Assembly: GCA_932294295.1 (NCBI GenBank)
Contig: OW028579.1
Span: 6,470,370-6,534,369 of the forward strand
Length of the DNA: 64,000 bases
Direction: 5' to 3'
Source: Alitta virens
Lineage: Eukaryota > Annelida > Polychaeta > Phyllodocida > Nereididae
Shown here: positions 40,215-55,177 of the stretch, piece by piece
Position numbering within the stretch: position 1 is the stretch's first letter
Layout of the letters: every line of letters starts with the position of its first letter
Position numbers and translations under genes: made by a program
The notes under the pieces: generated by a model
The model's input: only the letters and a program-made list of their open reading frames with translations
Database searches by the model: none
Told to the model about the DNA's origin: nothing

Positions 40215-42056
40215 CATGGCCAAAAATGTTTAATTTGTTTGAATCATCACAAAATTGACTGCCATAGCATGTGACTGAATCAACCATACCTTTTGTTGAT
40301 TTGAAGTAACAAAGCTACCAGATGGCTGACCAATTGGCAAAATTTGGCCTGGTTTTGCCGTAATTGGCACACATCGAGCGTTTGATAACAAAAACTGTTC
40401 AATAGTGGCTGGATTTGGCATGCCATGTGAAGAGTAACTTTGGATCTTTGCAAATTGTGACTTGGGCCTTATGTATTGCCGAAAAGTCATACAAAACATG
40501 TGATTTGGCTTGGGTGACTCACCAGGAACAATGGCATAGTCATGTGCTATGTAGAACAATTTGTATGGCATAGGATGTAGATTAATTTCAACTTTATTAT
40601 TGAAAAGCCGTTTTAGCAAATTGGGATAATAACTTTACACTGCACAAAATTGCATTTTAAGCCTATATATTATTTTTAATGCCAGAACTTCGGTCTGGTG
40701 TAATATTTACTATTAGATGTTGTTATTTTGAAGCAAAAAAACCTAATGATTGACAGTATAACTTTTCAGTTTCGGCCAGCATCAGCAATTTCCTACATAT
40801 GAACAAATGCAATCTGACTTAATTTGTCTAATCATATGGCTAACACAACACTGATTTAATAATCTGTCAGTTGGTGTGCACCTAGGAAGAATGTTCAACA
40901 TTTAATTGCAACATTTGGTTATTAAGAACTATGGTAATGGTAACGACTTTTCCAAGCTACTTTGCAGTTCATACGAACAAATAAGTAAATATAATTTCTT
41001 AATTTTTGTAAATTTGTCTGGTTTTATGCATTGCTTTAACAAAACAAAGTAAGGTTTGGCATATTTTGTAGTGTGACATGTTGTAATCACAAGGAAAAAT
41101 GCCTTACTAATTTTTAGACAATTCTCTTGTGTAACATTGTGTGATTCTGCTTTTTGGAGGAGCTTCGAATACAAGTAAACCTTTATACATACAATTTTTA
41201 TTTGAACCTTTTAGAAATATATAAATAACATTTTCATAGTCCGTATTTGGACATAGCTTACTTCCACACCATTTGATTTTAGACTTAAACAATGATACCA
41301 ACCTGCGCACAAGCTAAAGCAGTTTGACATTGCAGAAAAGTTCATGTGCAACTACCTTATGTGTGCTTCTTGGCTGAATTTGCCATAACATTTTATTGAT
41401 TTAAAGAAACAACGCTACCAGATGGCTGCCCAATTGGTCAAAGTTGGCCTGATGTTGCTGTCATTGGCTAAATGTTGGGCGCACATTGAGCCATTGACAA
41501 CAAAATCAGTTCAACAGTGGCTCTATTTGGCATGCAATGAAGGTAAAGTGACTTTGGATCTTTACATATTGCGACTTGAGCTTCATGCATTGCTTGTAAG
41601 TCACACACAAACAAAAGTGATTGGGCATGGGTAGCATACAAGAAAAGGTGTCATGTGTGATATGTTGCAAAATTTGTATGGCAAGTAAATTTGAAGCTTT
41701 GATAATCTAACTGCCAATTTTATGGTTTTTATTTGGACTTCCCAATCAGATTTTTGACATACAGAATGCAAAAACAACCTGTGCACAAGCTAATGTAGCT
41801 TGACATAATAAAAAAATGTATACAAATATCTAAATCATCAAAGTGCCTTCCATGACTTTTGACTGAAACTGCCATAACTTATATATATTGAAGTAACTTC
41901 CAGACTATCTGATTTTAGACTTATAGAATATAATACCAAGCTGCACACAAGCAAATACAGTTTGACATTGCAGAAAAGCTCATATGCAATTACCAGAATG
42001 TGTGCTTCCTGAATGTATCCGCCTTAACTTTTATTGATTCGAAATAATGACGCTGC
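40215..42056. repeat. diverged edge unit of the satellite
   Basis: First recognisable unit. It differs more from the consensus than the inner units do (for example AATTGGCACACATCGAGCGTT against the GGATCAATGTCAGGTGCACA region), carries 665 bp of extra sequence at 40584-41248, and lacks ~24 bp around 41650 (CAGCGACTCCCAACATAGTC). Edge units are usually less homogenised by unequal exchange than inner ones. Confidence 0.85.
40584..41248. other. 665-bp segment present only in the edge satellite unit
   Basis: It sits between GGCATAGGATGTAGATT and GGACATAGCTTACTTCCAC, which are directly joined in all the other units. No target-site duplication, terminal repeat or coding region is seen. Part of it (GGTCTGGTGTAATATTTAC at about 40690) resembles 40008 outside the array (CTGGTGTAACATTCTC). 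It may be ancestral sequence that was deleted before amplification. Confidence 0.6.
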
Positions 42057-45000
42057 CAGATGGCTGACCAATTTGCAAAATTTGGCCTTGTGTTGCCATC
42101 CTTGGATCAATGTCAGGTGCACATCGAGCTTTAGATGACAAAAACAGTTCAACAGTGGCTGGATTTGTCATGCCATGTGAAGAGTAACTTAGGATCTTTG
42201 CAAATTGCGACTTGGGCCTTATGCATTGCCGAAAAGTCATGCAAAACATGTGATTTGGCTTGGGTGACTCTCCAGGAACAATGGCATAGTCATGTGCTAT
42301 GTAGAACAATTTGTATGGCATAGGATGTAGATTGGACATAGCTTACTTCCACACCATTTGATTTTATACTTATACAATGATACCAACCTGCGCACAAGCT
42401 AAAGCAGTTTGACATTGCAGAAAAGTTCATGTGCAACTACCATATGTGTGCTTCTTGGCTGAATTTGCCATAACATTTTATTGATTTAAAGAAACAACGT
42501 TACCAGATGGCTGCCCAGTTGGCCAAAGTTGGCCAGGTGTTGCTGTCATTGGCTTAATGTTGGCGTACATTGAGCCATTGACAACAAAATCAGTTTAACA
42601 GTGGCTCTATTTGGCATGCAATGAAGGTAAAGTGACTTTGGATCTTCGCATTTTGCGACTTGAACTTCATGCATTGCTTGGAAATCACACACAAACAAAA
42701 GTGATTGGGCATGGGTAGCATACAAGAAAAGGTGTCCAGCGACTCCCAAATAGTCATGTGTGATATGTTGCAAAATTTGTATGGCAAGTCAATTTGAAGC
42801 TTTAATAATCTAACTGCCAATTTTATGGTTTTTATTTGGACTTCCCAATCAGATTTTTGACATACAGAATGCAAAAACAACCTGTGCACAAGCTAATGTA
42901 GCTTGACATAATACACAAATGTATACAAATATCTAAATCATCAAAGTGCCTTCCATGACTTTTGACTGAAACTGCCATAACTTATATATATTGAAGTAAC
43001 TTCCAGACTATCTGATTTTAGACTTATAGAATATAATACCAAGCTGCACACAAGCAAATACAGTTTGACATTGCAGAAAAGCTCATATGCAATTACCAGA
43101 ATGTGTGCTTCCTGAATGTATCCGCCTTAACTTTTATTGATTCGAAATAATGACGCTGCCAGATGGCTGACCAATTTGCAAAATTTGGCCTTGTGTTGCC
43201 ATCCTTGGATCAATGTCAGGTGCACATCGAGCTTTAGATGACAAAAACAGTTCAACAGTGGCTGGATTTGTCATGCCATGTGAAGAGTAACTTAGGATCT
43301 TTGCAAATTGTGACTTGGGCCTTATGCATTGCCGAAAAGTCATGCAAAACATGTGATTTGGCTTGGGTGACTCACCAGGAGCAATGGCATAGTCATGTGC
43401 TATGTAGAACAATTTGTATGGCATAGGATGTAGATTGGACATAGCTTACTTCCACACCATTTGATTTTATACTTATACAATGATACCAACCTGCGCACAA
43501 GCTAAAGCAGTTTGACATTGCACAAAAGTTACTGTGCAACTACCTTATGTGTGCTTCTTGGCTGAATTTGCCATAACATTTTATTGATTTAAAGAAACAA
43601 CGCTACCAGATGGCTGCCCAATTGGCCAAAGTTGGCCTGGTGTTGCTGTCATTGGCTTATTGTTGGGCGCACATTGAGCCATTGACAACAAAATCAGTTT
43701 AACAGTGGCTCTTTTTGGCATGCAATGAAGGTAAAGTGACTTTGGATCTTTGCATATTGCGACTTGAGCTTCATGCATTGCTTGGAAATCACACACAAAC
43801 AAAAGTGATTGGGCATGGGTAGCATACAAGAAAAGGTGTCCAGCGACTCCCAACATAGTCATGTGTGATATGTTGCAAAATTTGTATGGCAAGTCAATTT
43901 GAAGCTTTAATAATCTAACTGCCAATTTTATGGTTTTTATTTGGACTTCCCAATCAGATTTTTGACATACAGAATGCAAAAACAACCTGTGCACAAGCTA
44001 ATGTAGCTTGACATAATACACAAATGTATACAAATATCTAAATCATCAAAGTGCCTTCCATGACTTTTGACTGAAACTGCCATAACTTATATATATTGAA
44101 GTAACTTCCAGACTATCTGATTTTAGACTTATAGAATATAATACCAAGCTGCACACAAGCAAATACAGTTTGACATTGCAGAAAAGCTCATATGCAATTA
44201 CCAGAATGTGTGCTTCCTGAATGTATCCGCCTTAACTTTTATTGATTCGAAATAATGACGCTGCCAGATGGCTGACCAATTTGCAAAATTTGGCCTTGTG
44301 TTGCCATCCTTGGATCAATGTCAGGTGCACATCGAGCTTTAGATGACAAAAACAGTTCAACAGTGGCTGGATTTGTCATGCCATGTGAAGAGTAACTTAG
44401 GATCTTTGCAAATTGCGACTTGGGCCTTATGCATTGCCGAAAAGTCATGCAAAACATGTGATTTGGCTTGGGTGACTCTCCAGGAACAATGGCATAGTCA
44501 TGTGCTATGTAGAACAATTTGTATGGCATAGGATGTAGATTGGACATAGCTTACTTCCACACCATTTGATTTTATACTTATACAATGATACCAACCTGCG
44601 CACAAGCTAAAGCAGTTTGACATTGCACGAAAGTTACTGTGCAACTACCTTATGTGTGCTTCTTGGCTGAATTTGCCATAACATTTTATTGATTTAAAGA
44701 AACAACGCTACCAGATGGCTGCCCAATTGGCCAAAGTTGGCCTGGTGTTGCTGTCATTGGCTTATTGTTGGGCGCACATTGAGCCATTGACAACAAAATC
44801 AGTTCAACAGTGGCTCTATTTGGCATGCAATGAAGGTAAAGTGACTTTGGATCTTCGCATATTGCGACTTGAGCTTCATGCATTGCTTGTAAGTCACACA
44901 CAAACAAAAGTGATTGGGCATGGGTAGCATTCAAGAAAAGGTGTCCCGCGACTCCCAACATAGTCATGTGTGATATGTTGCAAAATTTGTATGGCAAGTA

Positions 45001-48000
45001 AATTTGAAGCTTTGATAATCTAACTGCCAATTTTGTGGTTTTTATTTGGACTTCCCTATCAGATTTTTGACATACAGAATGCAAAAACAACCTGTGCACA
45101 AGCTAATGTAGCTTGACATAATACACAAATGTATACAAATATCTAAATCATCAAAGTGCCTTCCATGACATTTGACTGAATCTGCCATAACTTTTATTGA
45201 TTGAAGTAACTTCCAGACTATCTGATTTTAGACTTATAGAATATAATACCAAGCTGCACACAAGCAAATACAGTTTGACATTGCAGAAAAGCTCATATGC
45301 AATTACCAGAATGTGTGCTTCCTGAATGTATCCGCCTTAACTTTTATTGATTCGAAATAATGACGCTGCCAGATGGCTGACCAATTTGCAAAATTTGGCC
45401 TTGTTTTGCCATCCTTGGATCAATGTCAGGTGCACATCGAGCTTTAGATGAGAAAAACAGTTCAACAATGGCTGGATTTGTCATGCCATGTGAAGAGTAA
45501 CTTAGGATCTTTGCAAATTGCGACTTGGGCCTGATGCATTGCCGAAAAGTCATGCAAAACATGTGATTTGGCTTGGGTGACTCACCAGGAGCAATGGCAT
45601 AGTCATGTGCTATGTAGAACAATTTGTATGGCATAGGATGTAGATTGGACATAGCTTACTTCCACACCATTTGATTTTATACTTATACAATGATACCAAC
45701 CTGCGCACAAGCTAAAGCAGTTTGACATTGCACAAAAGTTCATGTGCAACTACCTTATGTGTGCTTCTTGGCTGAATTTGCCATAAAATTTTATTGATTT
45801 AAAGAAACAACGCTACCAGATGGCTGCCCAATTGGCCAAAGTTGGCCTGGTGTTGCTGTCATTGGCTTATTGTTGGGCGCACATTGAGCCATTGACAACA
45901 AAATCAGTTCAACAGTGCCTCTATTTGGCATGCAATGAAGGTAAAGTGACTTTGGATCTTTACATATTGCGACTTGAGCTTCATGCATTGCTTGTAAGTC
46001 ACACACAAACAATATTGATTGGGCATGGGTAGCATTCAAGAAAAGGTGTCCCGCGACTCCCAACATAGTCATGTGTGATATGTTGCAAAATTTGTATGGC
46101 AAGTAAATTTGAAGCTTTGATAATCTAACTGCCAATTTTATGGTTTTTATTTGGACTTCCCAATCAGATTTTTGACATACAGAATGCAAAAACAACCTGT
46201 GCACAAGCTAATGTAGCTTGACATAATACACAAATGTATACAAATATCTAAATCATCAAAGTGCCTTCCATGACATTTGACTGAATCTGCCATAACTTTT
46301 ATTGATTGAAGTAACTTCCAGACTATCTGATTTTAGACTTATAGAATATAATACCAAGCTGCACACAAGCAAATACAGTTTGACATTGCAGAAAAGCTCA
46401 TATGCAATTACCAGAATGTGTGCTTCCTGAATGTATCCGCCTTAACTTTTATTGATTCGAAATAATGACGCTGCCAGATGGCTGACCAATTTGCAAAATT
46501 TGGCCTTGTGTTGCCATCCTTGGATCAATGTCAGGTGCACATCGAGCTTTAGATGACAAAAACAGTTCAACAGTGGCTGGATTTGTCATGCCATGTGAAG
46601 AGTAACTTAGGATCTTTGCAAATTGTGACTTGGGCCTTATGCATTGCCGAAAAGTCATGCAAAACATGTGATTTGGCTTGGGTGACTCTCCAGGAACAAT
46701 GGCATAGTCATGTGCTATGTAGAACAATTTGTATGGCATAGGATGTAGATTGGACATAGCTTACTTCCACACCATTTGATTTTATACTTATACAATGATA
46801 CCAACCTGCGCACAAGCTAAAGCAGTTTGACATTGCACAAAAGTTACTGTGCAACTACCTTATGTGTGCTTCTTGGCTGAATTTGCCATAACATTTTATT
46901 GATTTAAAGAAACAACGCTACCAGATGGCTGCCCAATTGGCCAAAGTTGGCCTGGTGTTGCTGTCATTGGCTTATTGTTGGGCGCACATTGAGCCATTGA
47001 CAACAAAATCAGTTTAACAGTGGCTCTATTTGGCATGCAATGAAGGTAAAGTGACTTTGGATCTTTGCATATTGCGACTTGAGCTTCATGCATTGCTTGG
47101 AAATCACACACAAACAAAAGTGATTGGGCATGGGTAGCATACAAGAAAAGGTGTCCCGCGACTCCCAACATAGTCATGTGTGATATGTTGCAAAATTTGT
47201 ATGGCAAGTAAATTTGAAGCTTTGATAATCTAACTGCCAATTTTGTGGTTTTTATTTGGACTTCCCAATCAGATTTTTGACATACAGAATGCAAAAACAA
47301 CCTGTGCACAAGCTAATGTAGCTTGACATAATACACAAATGTATACAAATATCTAAATCATCAAAGTGCCTTCCATGACATTTGACTGAATCTGCCATAA
47401 CTTTTATTGATTGAAGTAACTTCCAGACTATCTGATTTTAGACTTATAGAATATAATACCAAGCTGCACACAAGCAAATACAGTTTGACATTGCAGAAAA
47501 GCTCATATGCAATTACCAGAATGTGTGCTTCCTGAATGTATCCGCCTTAACTTTTATTGATTCGAAATAATGACGCTGCCAGATGGCTGACCAATTTGCA
47601 AAATTTGGCCTTGTTTTGCCATCCTTGGATCAATGTCAGGTGCACATCGAGCTTTAGATGAGAAAAACAGTTCAACAGTGGCTGGATTTGTCATGCCATG
47701 TGAAGAGTAACTTAGGATCTTTGCAAATTGCGACTTGGGCCTTATGCATTGCCGAAAAGTCATGCAAAACATGTGATTTGGCTTGGGTGACTCACCAGGA
47801 ACAATGGCATAGTCATGTGCTATGTAGAACAATTTGTATGGCATAGGATGTAGATTGGACATAGCTTACTTCCACACCATTTGATTTTATACTTATACAA
47901 TGATACCAACCTGCGCACAAGCTAAAGCAGTTTGACATTGCACAAAAGTTCATGTGCAACTACCTTATGTGTGCTTCTTGGCTGAATTTGCCATAACATT

Positions 48001-51000
48001 TTATTGATTTAAAGAAACAACCTTACCAGATGGCTGCCCAGTTGGCCAAAGTTGGCCAGGTGTTGCTGTCATTGGCTTAATGTTGGGCGCACATTGAGCC
48101 ATTGACAACAAAATCAGTTTAACAGTGGCTCTATTTGGCATGCAATGAAGGTAAAGTGACTTTGGATCTTTACATATTGCGACTTGAGCTTCATGCATTG
48201 CTTGGAAATCACACACAAACAAAAGTGATTGGGCATGGGTAGCATACAAGAAAAGGTGTCCAGCGACTCCCAACATAGTCATGTGTGATATGTTGCAAAA
48301 TTTGTATGGCAAGTAAATTTGAAGCTTTAATAATCTAACTGCCAATTTTATGGTTTTTATTTGGACTTCCCAATCAGATTTTTGACATACAGAATGCAAA
48401 AACAACCTGTGCACAAGCTAATGTAGCTTGACATAATACACAAATGTATACAAATATCTAAATCATCAAAGTGCCTTCCATGACTTTTGACTGAAACTGC
48501 CATAACTTATATTTATTGAAGTAACTTCCAGACTATCTGATTTTAGACTTATAGAATATAATAACAAGCTGCACACAAGCAAATACAGTTTGACATTGCA
48601 GAAAAGCTCATATGCAATTACCAGAATGTGTGCTTCCTGAATGTATCCGCCTTAACTTTTATTGATTCGAAATAATGACGCTGCCAGATGGCTGACCAAT
48701 TTGCAAAATTTGGCCTTGTGTTGCCATCCTTGGATCAATGTCAGGTGCACATCGAGCTTTACATGACAAAAACAGTTCAACAGTGGCTGGATTTGTCATG
48801 CCATGTGAAGAGTAACTTAGGATCTTTGCAAATTGCGACTTGGGCCTTATGCATTGCCGAAAAGTCATGCAAAACATTTGATTTGGCTTGGGTGACTCAC
48901 CAGGAGCAATGGCATAGTCATGTGCTATGTAGAACAATTTGTATGGCATAGGATGTAGATTGGACATAGCTTACTTCCACACCATTTGATTTTATACTTA
49001 TACAATGATACCAACCTGCGCACAAGCTAAAGCAGTTTGACATTGCACAAAAGTTACTGTGCAACTACCTTATGTGTGCTTCTTGGCTGAATTTGCCATA
49101 ACATTTTATTGATTTAAAGAAACAACGTTACCAGATGGCTGCCCAGTTGGCCAAAGTTGGCCAGGTGTTGCTGTCATTGGCTTAATGTTGGGCGCACATT
49201 GAGCCATTGACAACAAAATCAGTTTAACAGTGGCTCTATTTGGCATGCAATGAAGGTAAAGTGACTTTGGATCTTCGCATATTGCGACTTGAGCTTCATG
49301 CATTGCTTAGAAATCACACACAAACAAAAGTGATTGGGCATGGGTAGCATACAAGAAAAGGTGTCCAGCGACTCCCAACATAGTCATGTGTGATATGTTG
49401 CAAAATTTGTATGGCAAGTCAATTTGAAGCTTTAATAATCTAACTGCCAATTTTATGGTTTTTATTTGGACTTCCCAATCAGATTTTTGACATACAGAAT
49501 GCAAAAACAACCTGTGCACAAGCTAATGTAGCTTGACATAATACACAAATGTATACAAATATCTAAATCATCAAAGTGCCTTCCATGACTTTTGACTGAA
49601 ACTGCCATAACTTATATATATTGAAGTAACTTCCAGACTATCTGATTTTAGACTTATAGAATATAATACCAAGCTGCACACAAGCAAATACAATTTGACA
49701 TTGCAGAAAAGCTCATATGCAATTACCAGAATGTGTGCTTCCTGAATGTATCCGCCTTAACTTTTATTGATTCGAAATAATGACGCTGCCAGATGGCTGA
49801 CCAATTTGCAAAATTTGGCCTTGTGTTGCCATCCTTGGATCAATGTCAGGTGCACATCGAGCTTTAGATGACAAAAACAGTTCAACAGTGGCTGGATTTG
49901 TCATGGCATGTGAAGAGTAACTTAGGATCTTTGCAAATTGCGACTTGGGCCTTATGCATTGCCGAAAAGTCATGCAAAACATGTGATTTGGCTTGGGTGA
50001 CTCTCCAGGAACAATGGCATAGTCATGTGCTATGTAGAACAATTTGTATGGCATAGGATGTAGATTGGACATAGCTTACTTCCACACCATTTAATTTTAT
50101 ACTTATACAATGATACCAACCTGCGCACAAGCTAAAGCAGTTTGACATTGCACAAAAGTTACTGTGCAACTACCTTATGTGTGCTTCTTGGCTGAATTTG
50201 CCATAACATTTTATTGATTTAAAGAAACAACGCTACCAGATGGCTGCCCAATTGGCCAAAGTTGGCCTGGTGTTGCTGTCATTGGCTTATTGTTGGGCGC
50301 AAATTGAGCCATTGACAACAAAATCAGTTCAACAGTGGCTCTATTTGGCATGCAATGAAGGTAAAGTGACTTTGGATCTTTACATATTGCGACTTGAGCT
50401 TCATGCATTGCTTGTAAGTCACACACAAACAAAAGTGATTGGGCATGGGTAGCATTCAAGAAAAGGTGTCCCGCGACTCCCAACATAGTCATGTGTGATA
50501 TGTTGCAAAATGTGTATGGCAAGTAAATTTGAAGCTTTGATAATCTAACTGCCAATTTTGTGGTTTTTATTTGGACTTCCCAATCAGATTTTTGACATAC
50601 AGAATGCAAAAACAACCTGTGCACAAGCTAATGTAGCTTGACATAATACACAAATGTATACAAATATCTAAATCATCAAAGTGCCTTCCATGACTTTTGA
50701 CTGAAACTGCCATAACTTATATTTATTGAAGTAACTTCCAGACTATCTGATTTTAGACTTATAGAATATAATACCAAGCTGCACACAAGCAAATACAGTT
50801 TGACATTGCAGAAAAGCTCATATGCAATTACCAGAATGTGTGCTTCCTGAATGTATCCGCCTTAACTTTTATTGATTCGAAATAATGACGCTGCCAGATG
50901 GCTGACCAATTTGCAAAATTTGGCCTTGTGTTGCCATCCTTGGATCAATGTCAGGTGCACATCGAGCTTTAGATGACAAAAACAGTTCAACAGTGGCTGG

Positions 51001-53189
51001 ATTTGTCATGCCATGTGAAGAGTAACTTAGGATCTTTGCAAATTGCGACTTGGGCCTTATGCATTGCCGAAAAGTCATGCAAAACATGTGATTTGGCTTG
51101 GGTGACTCACCAGGAGCAATGGCATAGTCATGTGCTATGTAGAACAATTTGTATGGCATAGGATGTAGATTGGACATAGCTTACTTCCACACCATTTGAT
51201 TTTATACTTATACAATGATACCAACCTGCGCACAAGCTAAAGCAGTTTGACATTGCACAAAAGTTCATGTGCAACTACCTTATGTGTGCTTCTTGGCTGA
51301 ATTTGCCATAACATTTTATTGATTTAAAGAAACAACGTTACCAGATGGCTGCCCAGTTGGCCAAAGTTGGCCAGGTGTTGCTGTCATTGGCTTAATGTTG
51401 GGCGCACATTGAGCCATTGACAACAAAATCAGTTTAACAGTGGCTCTATTTGGCATGCAATGAAGGTAAAGTGACTTTAGATCTTCGCATATTGCGACTT
51501 GAGCTTCATGCATTGCTTGGAAATCGCACAAACAAAAGTGATTGGGCATGGGTAGCATACAAGAAAAGGTGTCCAGCGACTCCCAACATAGTCATGTGTG
51601 ATATGTTGCAAAATTTGTATGGCAAGTCAATTTGAAGCTTTAATAATCTAACTGCCAATTTTATGGTTTTTATTTGGACTTCCCAATCAGATTTTTGACA
51701 TACAGAATGCAAAAACAACCTGTGCACAAGCTAATGTAGCTTGACATAATACACAAATGTATACAAATATCTAAATCATCAAAGTGCCTTCCATGACTTT
51801 TGACTGAAACTGCCATAACTTATATATATTGAAGTAACTTCCAGACTATCTGATTTTAGACTTACAGAATATAATACCAAGCTGCACACAAGCAAATACA
51901 GTTTGACATTGCAGAAAAGCTCATATGCAATTATCAGAATGTGTGCTTCCTGAATGTATCCGCCTTAACTTTTATTGATTCGAAATAATGACGCTGCCAG
52001 ATGGCTGACCAATTTGCAAAATTTGGCCTTGTGTTGCCATCCTTGGATCAATGTCAGGTGCACATCGAGCTTTAGATGACAAAAACAGTTCAACAGTGGC
52101 TGGATTTGTCATGCCATGTGAAGAGTAACTTAGGATCTTTGCAAATTGCGACTTGGGCCTTATGCATTGCCGAAAAGTCATGCAAAACATGTGATTTGGC
52201 TTGGGTGACTCTCCAGGAACAATGGCATAGTCATGTGCTATGTAGAACAATTTGTATGGCATAGGATGTAGATTGGACATAGCTTACTTCCACACCATTT
52301 GATTTTATACTTATACAATGATACCAACCTGCGCACAAGCTAAAGCAGTTTGACATTGCACAAAAGTTACTGTGCAACTACCTTATAGTGCTTCTTGGCT
52401 GAATTTGCCATAACATTTTATTGATTTAAAGAAACAACACTACCAGATGGCTGCCCAATTGGCCAAAGTTGGCCTGGTGTTGCTGTCATTGGCTTATTGT
52501 TGGGCGCACATTGAGCCATTGACAACAAAATCAGTTCAACAGTGGCTCTATTTGGCATGCAATGAAGGTAAAGTGACTTTGGATCTTTACATATTGCGAC
52601 TTGAGCTTCATGCATTGCTTGGAAGTCACACACAAACAAAAGTGATTGGGCATGGGTAGCATTCAAGAAAAGGTGTCCCGCGACTCCCAACATAGTCATG
52701 TGTGATATGTTGCAAAATGTGTATGGCAAGTAAATTTGAAGCTTTGATAATCTAACTGCCAATTTTGTGGTTTTTATTTGGACTTCCCAATCAGATTTTT
52801 GACATACAGAATGCAAAAACAACCTGTGCACAAGCTAATGTAGCTTGACATAATACACAAATGTATACAAATATCTAAATCATCAAAGTGCCTTCCATGA
52901 CTTTTGACTGAAACTGCCATAACTTATATTTATTGAAGTAACTTCCAGACTATCTGATTTTAGACTTATAGAATATAATACCAAGCTGCACACAAGCAAA
53001 TACAGTTTGACATTGCAGAAAAGCTCATATGCAATTACCAGAATGTGTGCTTCCTGAATGTATCCGCCTTAACTTTTATTGATTCGAAATAATGACGCTG
53101 CCAGATGGCTGACCAATTTGCAAAATTTGGCCTTGTGTTGCCATCCTTGGATCAATGTCAGGTGCACATCGAGCTTTAGATGACAAAAA

Positions 53190-55177
53190 CAGTTCAACAG
53201 TGGCTGGATTTGTCTTGCCATGTGAAGAGTAACTTAGGATCTTTGCAAATTATGACTTGGGCCTTATGCATTGCCGAAAAGTCATGCAAAACATGTGATT
53301 TGGTTTGGGTGACTCACCAGGAGCAATGGCATAGTCATGTGCTATGTAGAACAATTTGTATGGCATAGGATGTAGATTGGACATAGCTTACTTCCACACC
53401 ATTTGATTTTATACTTATACAATGATACCAACCTGCGCACAAGCTAAAGCAGTTTGACATTGCACAAAAGTTCATGTGCAACTACCTTATGTGTGCTTCT
53501 TGGCTGAATTTGCCATAACATTTTATTGATTTAAAGAAACAACGTTACCAGATGGCTGCCCAGTTGGCCAAAGTTGGCCAGGTGTTGCTGTCATTGGCTT
53601 AATGTTGGGCGCACATTGAGCCATTGACAACAAAATCAGTTTAACAGTGGCTCTATTTGGCATGCAATGAAGGTAAAGTGACTTTCGATCTTTACATATT
53701 GCGACTTGAGCTTCATGCATTGCTTGGAAATCACACACAAACAAAAGTGATTGGGCATGGGTAGCATTCAAGAAAAGGTGTCCGCGACTCCCAACATAGT
53801 CATGTGTGATATGTTGCAAAATTTGTATGGCAAGTAAATTTGAAGCTTTGATAATCTAACTGCCAATTTTGTGGTTTTTATTTGGACTTCCCAATCAGAT
53901 TTTTGACATACAGAATGCAAAAACAACCTGTGCACAAGCTAATGTAGCTTGACATAATACACAAATGTATACAAATATCTAAATCATCAAAGTGCCTTCC
54001 ATGACATTTGACTGAATCTGCCATAACTTATATTGATTGAAGTAACTTCCAGACTATCTGATTTTAGACTTATAGAATATAATACCAAGCTGCACACAAG
54101 CAAATACAGTTTGACATTGCAGAAAAGCTCATATGCAATTACCAGAATGTGTGCTTCCTGAATGTATCTGCCTTAACTTTTATTGATTCGAAATAATGAC
54201 GCTGCCAGATGGCTGACCAATTTGCAAAATTTGGCCTTGTGTTGCCATCCTTGGATCAATGTCAGGTGCACATCGAGCTTTAGATGACAAAAACAGTTCA
54301 ACAGTGGCTGGATTTGTCATGCCATGTGAAGAGTAACTTAGGATCTTTGCAAATTGCGACTTGGTCCTTATGCATTGCCGAAAAGTCATGCAAAACATGT
54401 GATTTGGCTTGGGTGACTCTCCAGGAACAATGGCATAGTCATGTGCTATGTAGAACAATTTGTATGGCATAGGATGTAGATTGGACATAGCTTACTTCCA
54501 CACCATTTGATTTTATACTTATACAATGATACCAACCTGCGCACAAGCTAAAGCAGTTTGACATTGCACAAAAGTTCATGTGCAACTACCTTATGTGTGC
54601 TTCTTGGCTGAATTTGCCATAACATTTTATTGATTTAAAGAAACAACGCTACCAGATGGCTGCCCAATTGGCCAAAGTTGGCCTGGTGTTGCTGTCATTG
54701 GCTTATTGTTGGGCGCACATTGAGCCATTGACAACAAAATCAGTTCAACAGTGGCTCTATTTGGCATGCAATGAAGGTAAAGTGACTTTGGATCTTTACA
54801 TATTGCGACTTGAGCTTCATGCATTGCTTGGAAGTCACACACAAACAAAAGTGATTGGGCATGGGTAGCATTCAAGAAAAGGTGTCCCGCGACTCCCAAC
54901 ATAGTCATGTGTGATATGTTGCAAAATTTGTATGGCAAGTAAATTTGAAGCTTTGTTAATCTAACTGCCAATTTTATGGTTTTTATTTGGACTTCCCAAT
55001 CAGATTTTTGACATACAGAATGTAAAAACAACCTGTGCACAAGCTAATGTAGCTTGACATAATACAAAAATATATACAAATATCTTAATCATCAAAGTGC
55101 CTTCCATGACATTTGACTGAATCTGCCATATCTTATATTGATTGAAGTAACTTCCAGACTAGACTTATAGAATATAA
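53190..55177. repeat. satellite block, left copy of an 8823-bp higher-order period
   Basis: This stretch reappears at 62013-64000 at an exact offset of 8823 bp (eight units). Shared rare variants include CAAATTATGACTTGGGCC, GATTTGGTTTGGGTGACTC, GACTTTCGATCTTTAC, GGTGTCCGCGACTCC and the 10-bp deletion at CCAGACTAGACTTATAG. Units between the two copies lack these variants. Confidence 0.88.

Noticed and set aside
42040..42056. CENP-B-box-like sequence TTCGAAATAATGACG in each satellite unit
   Set aside because: The first half fits TTCGNNNNA but the required CGGG end is GACG, so the box is not met. Centromere function cannot be argued from it.
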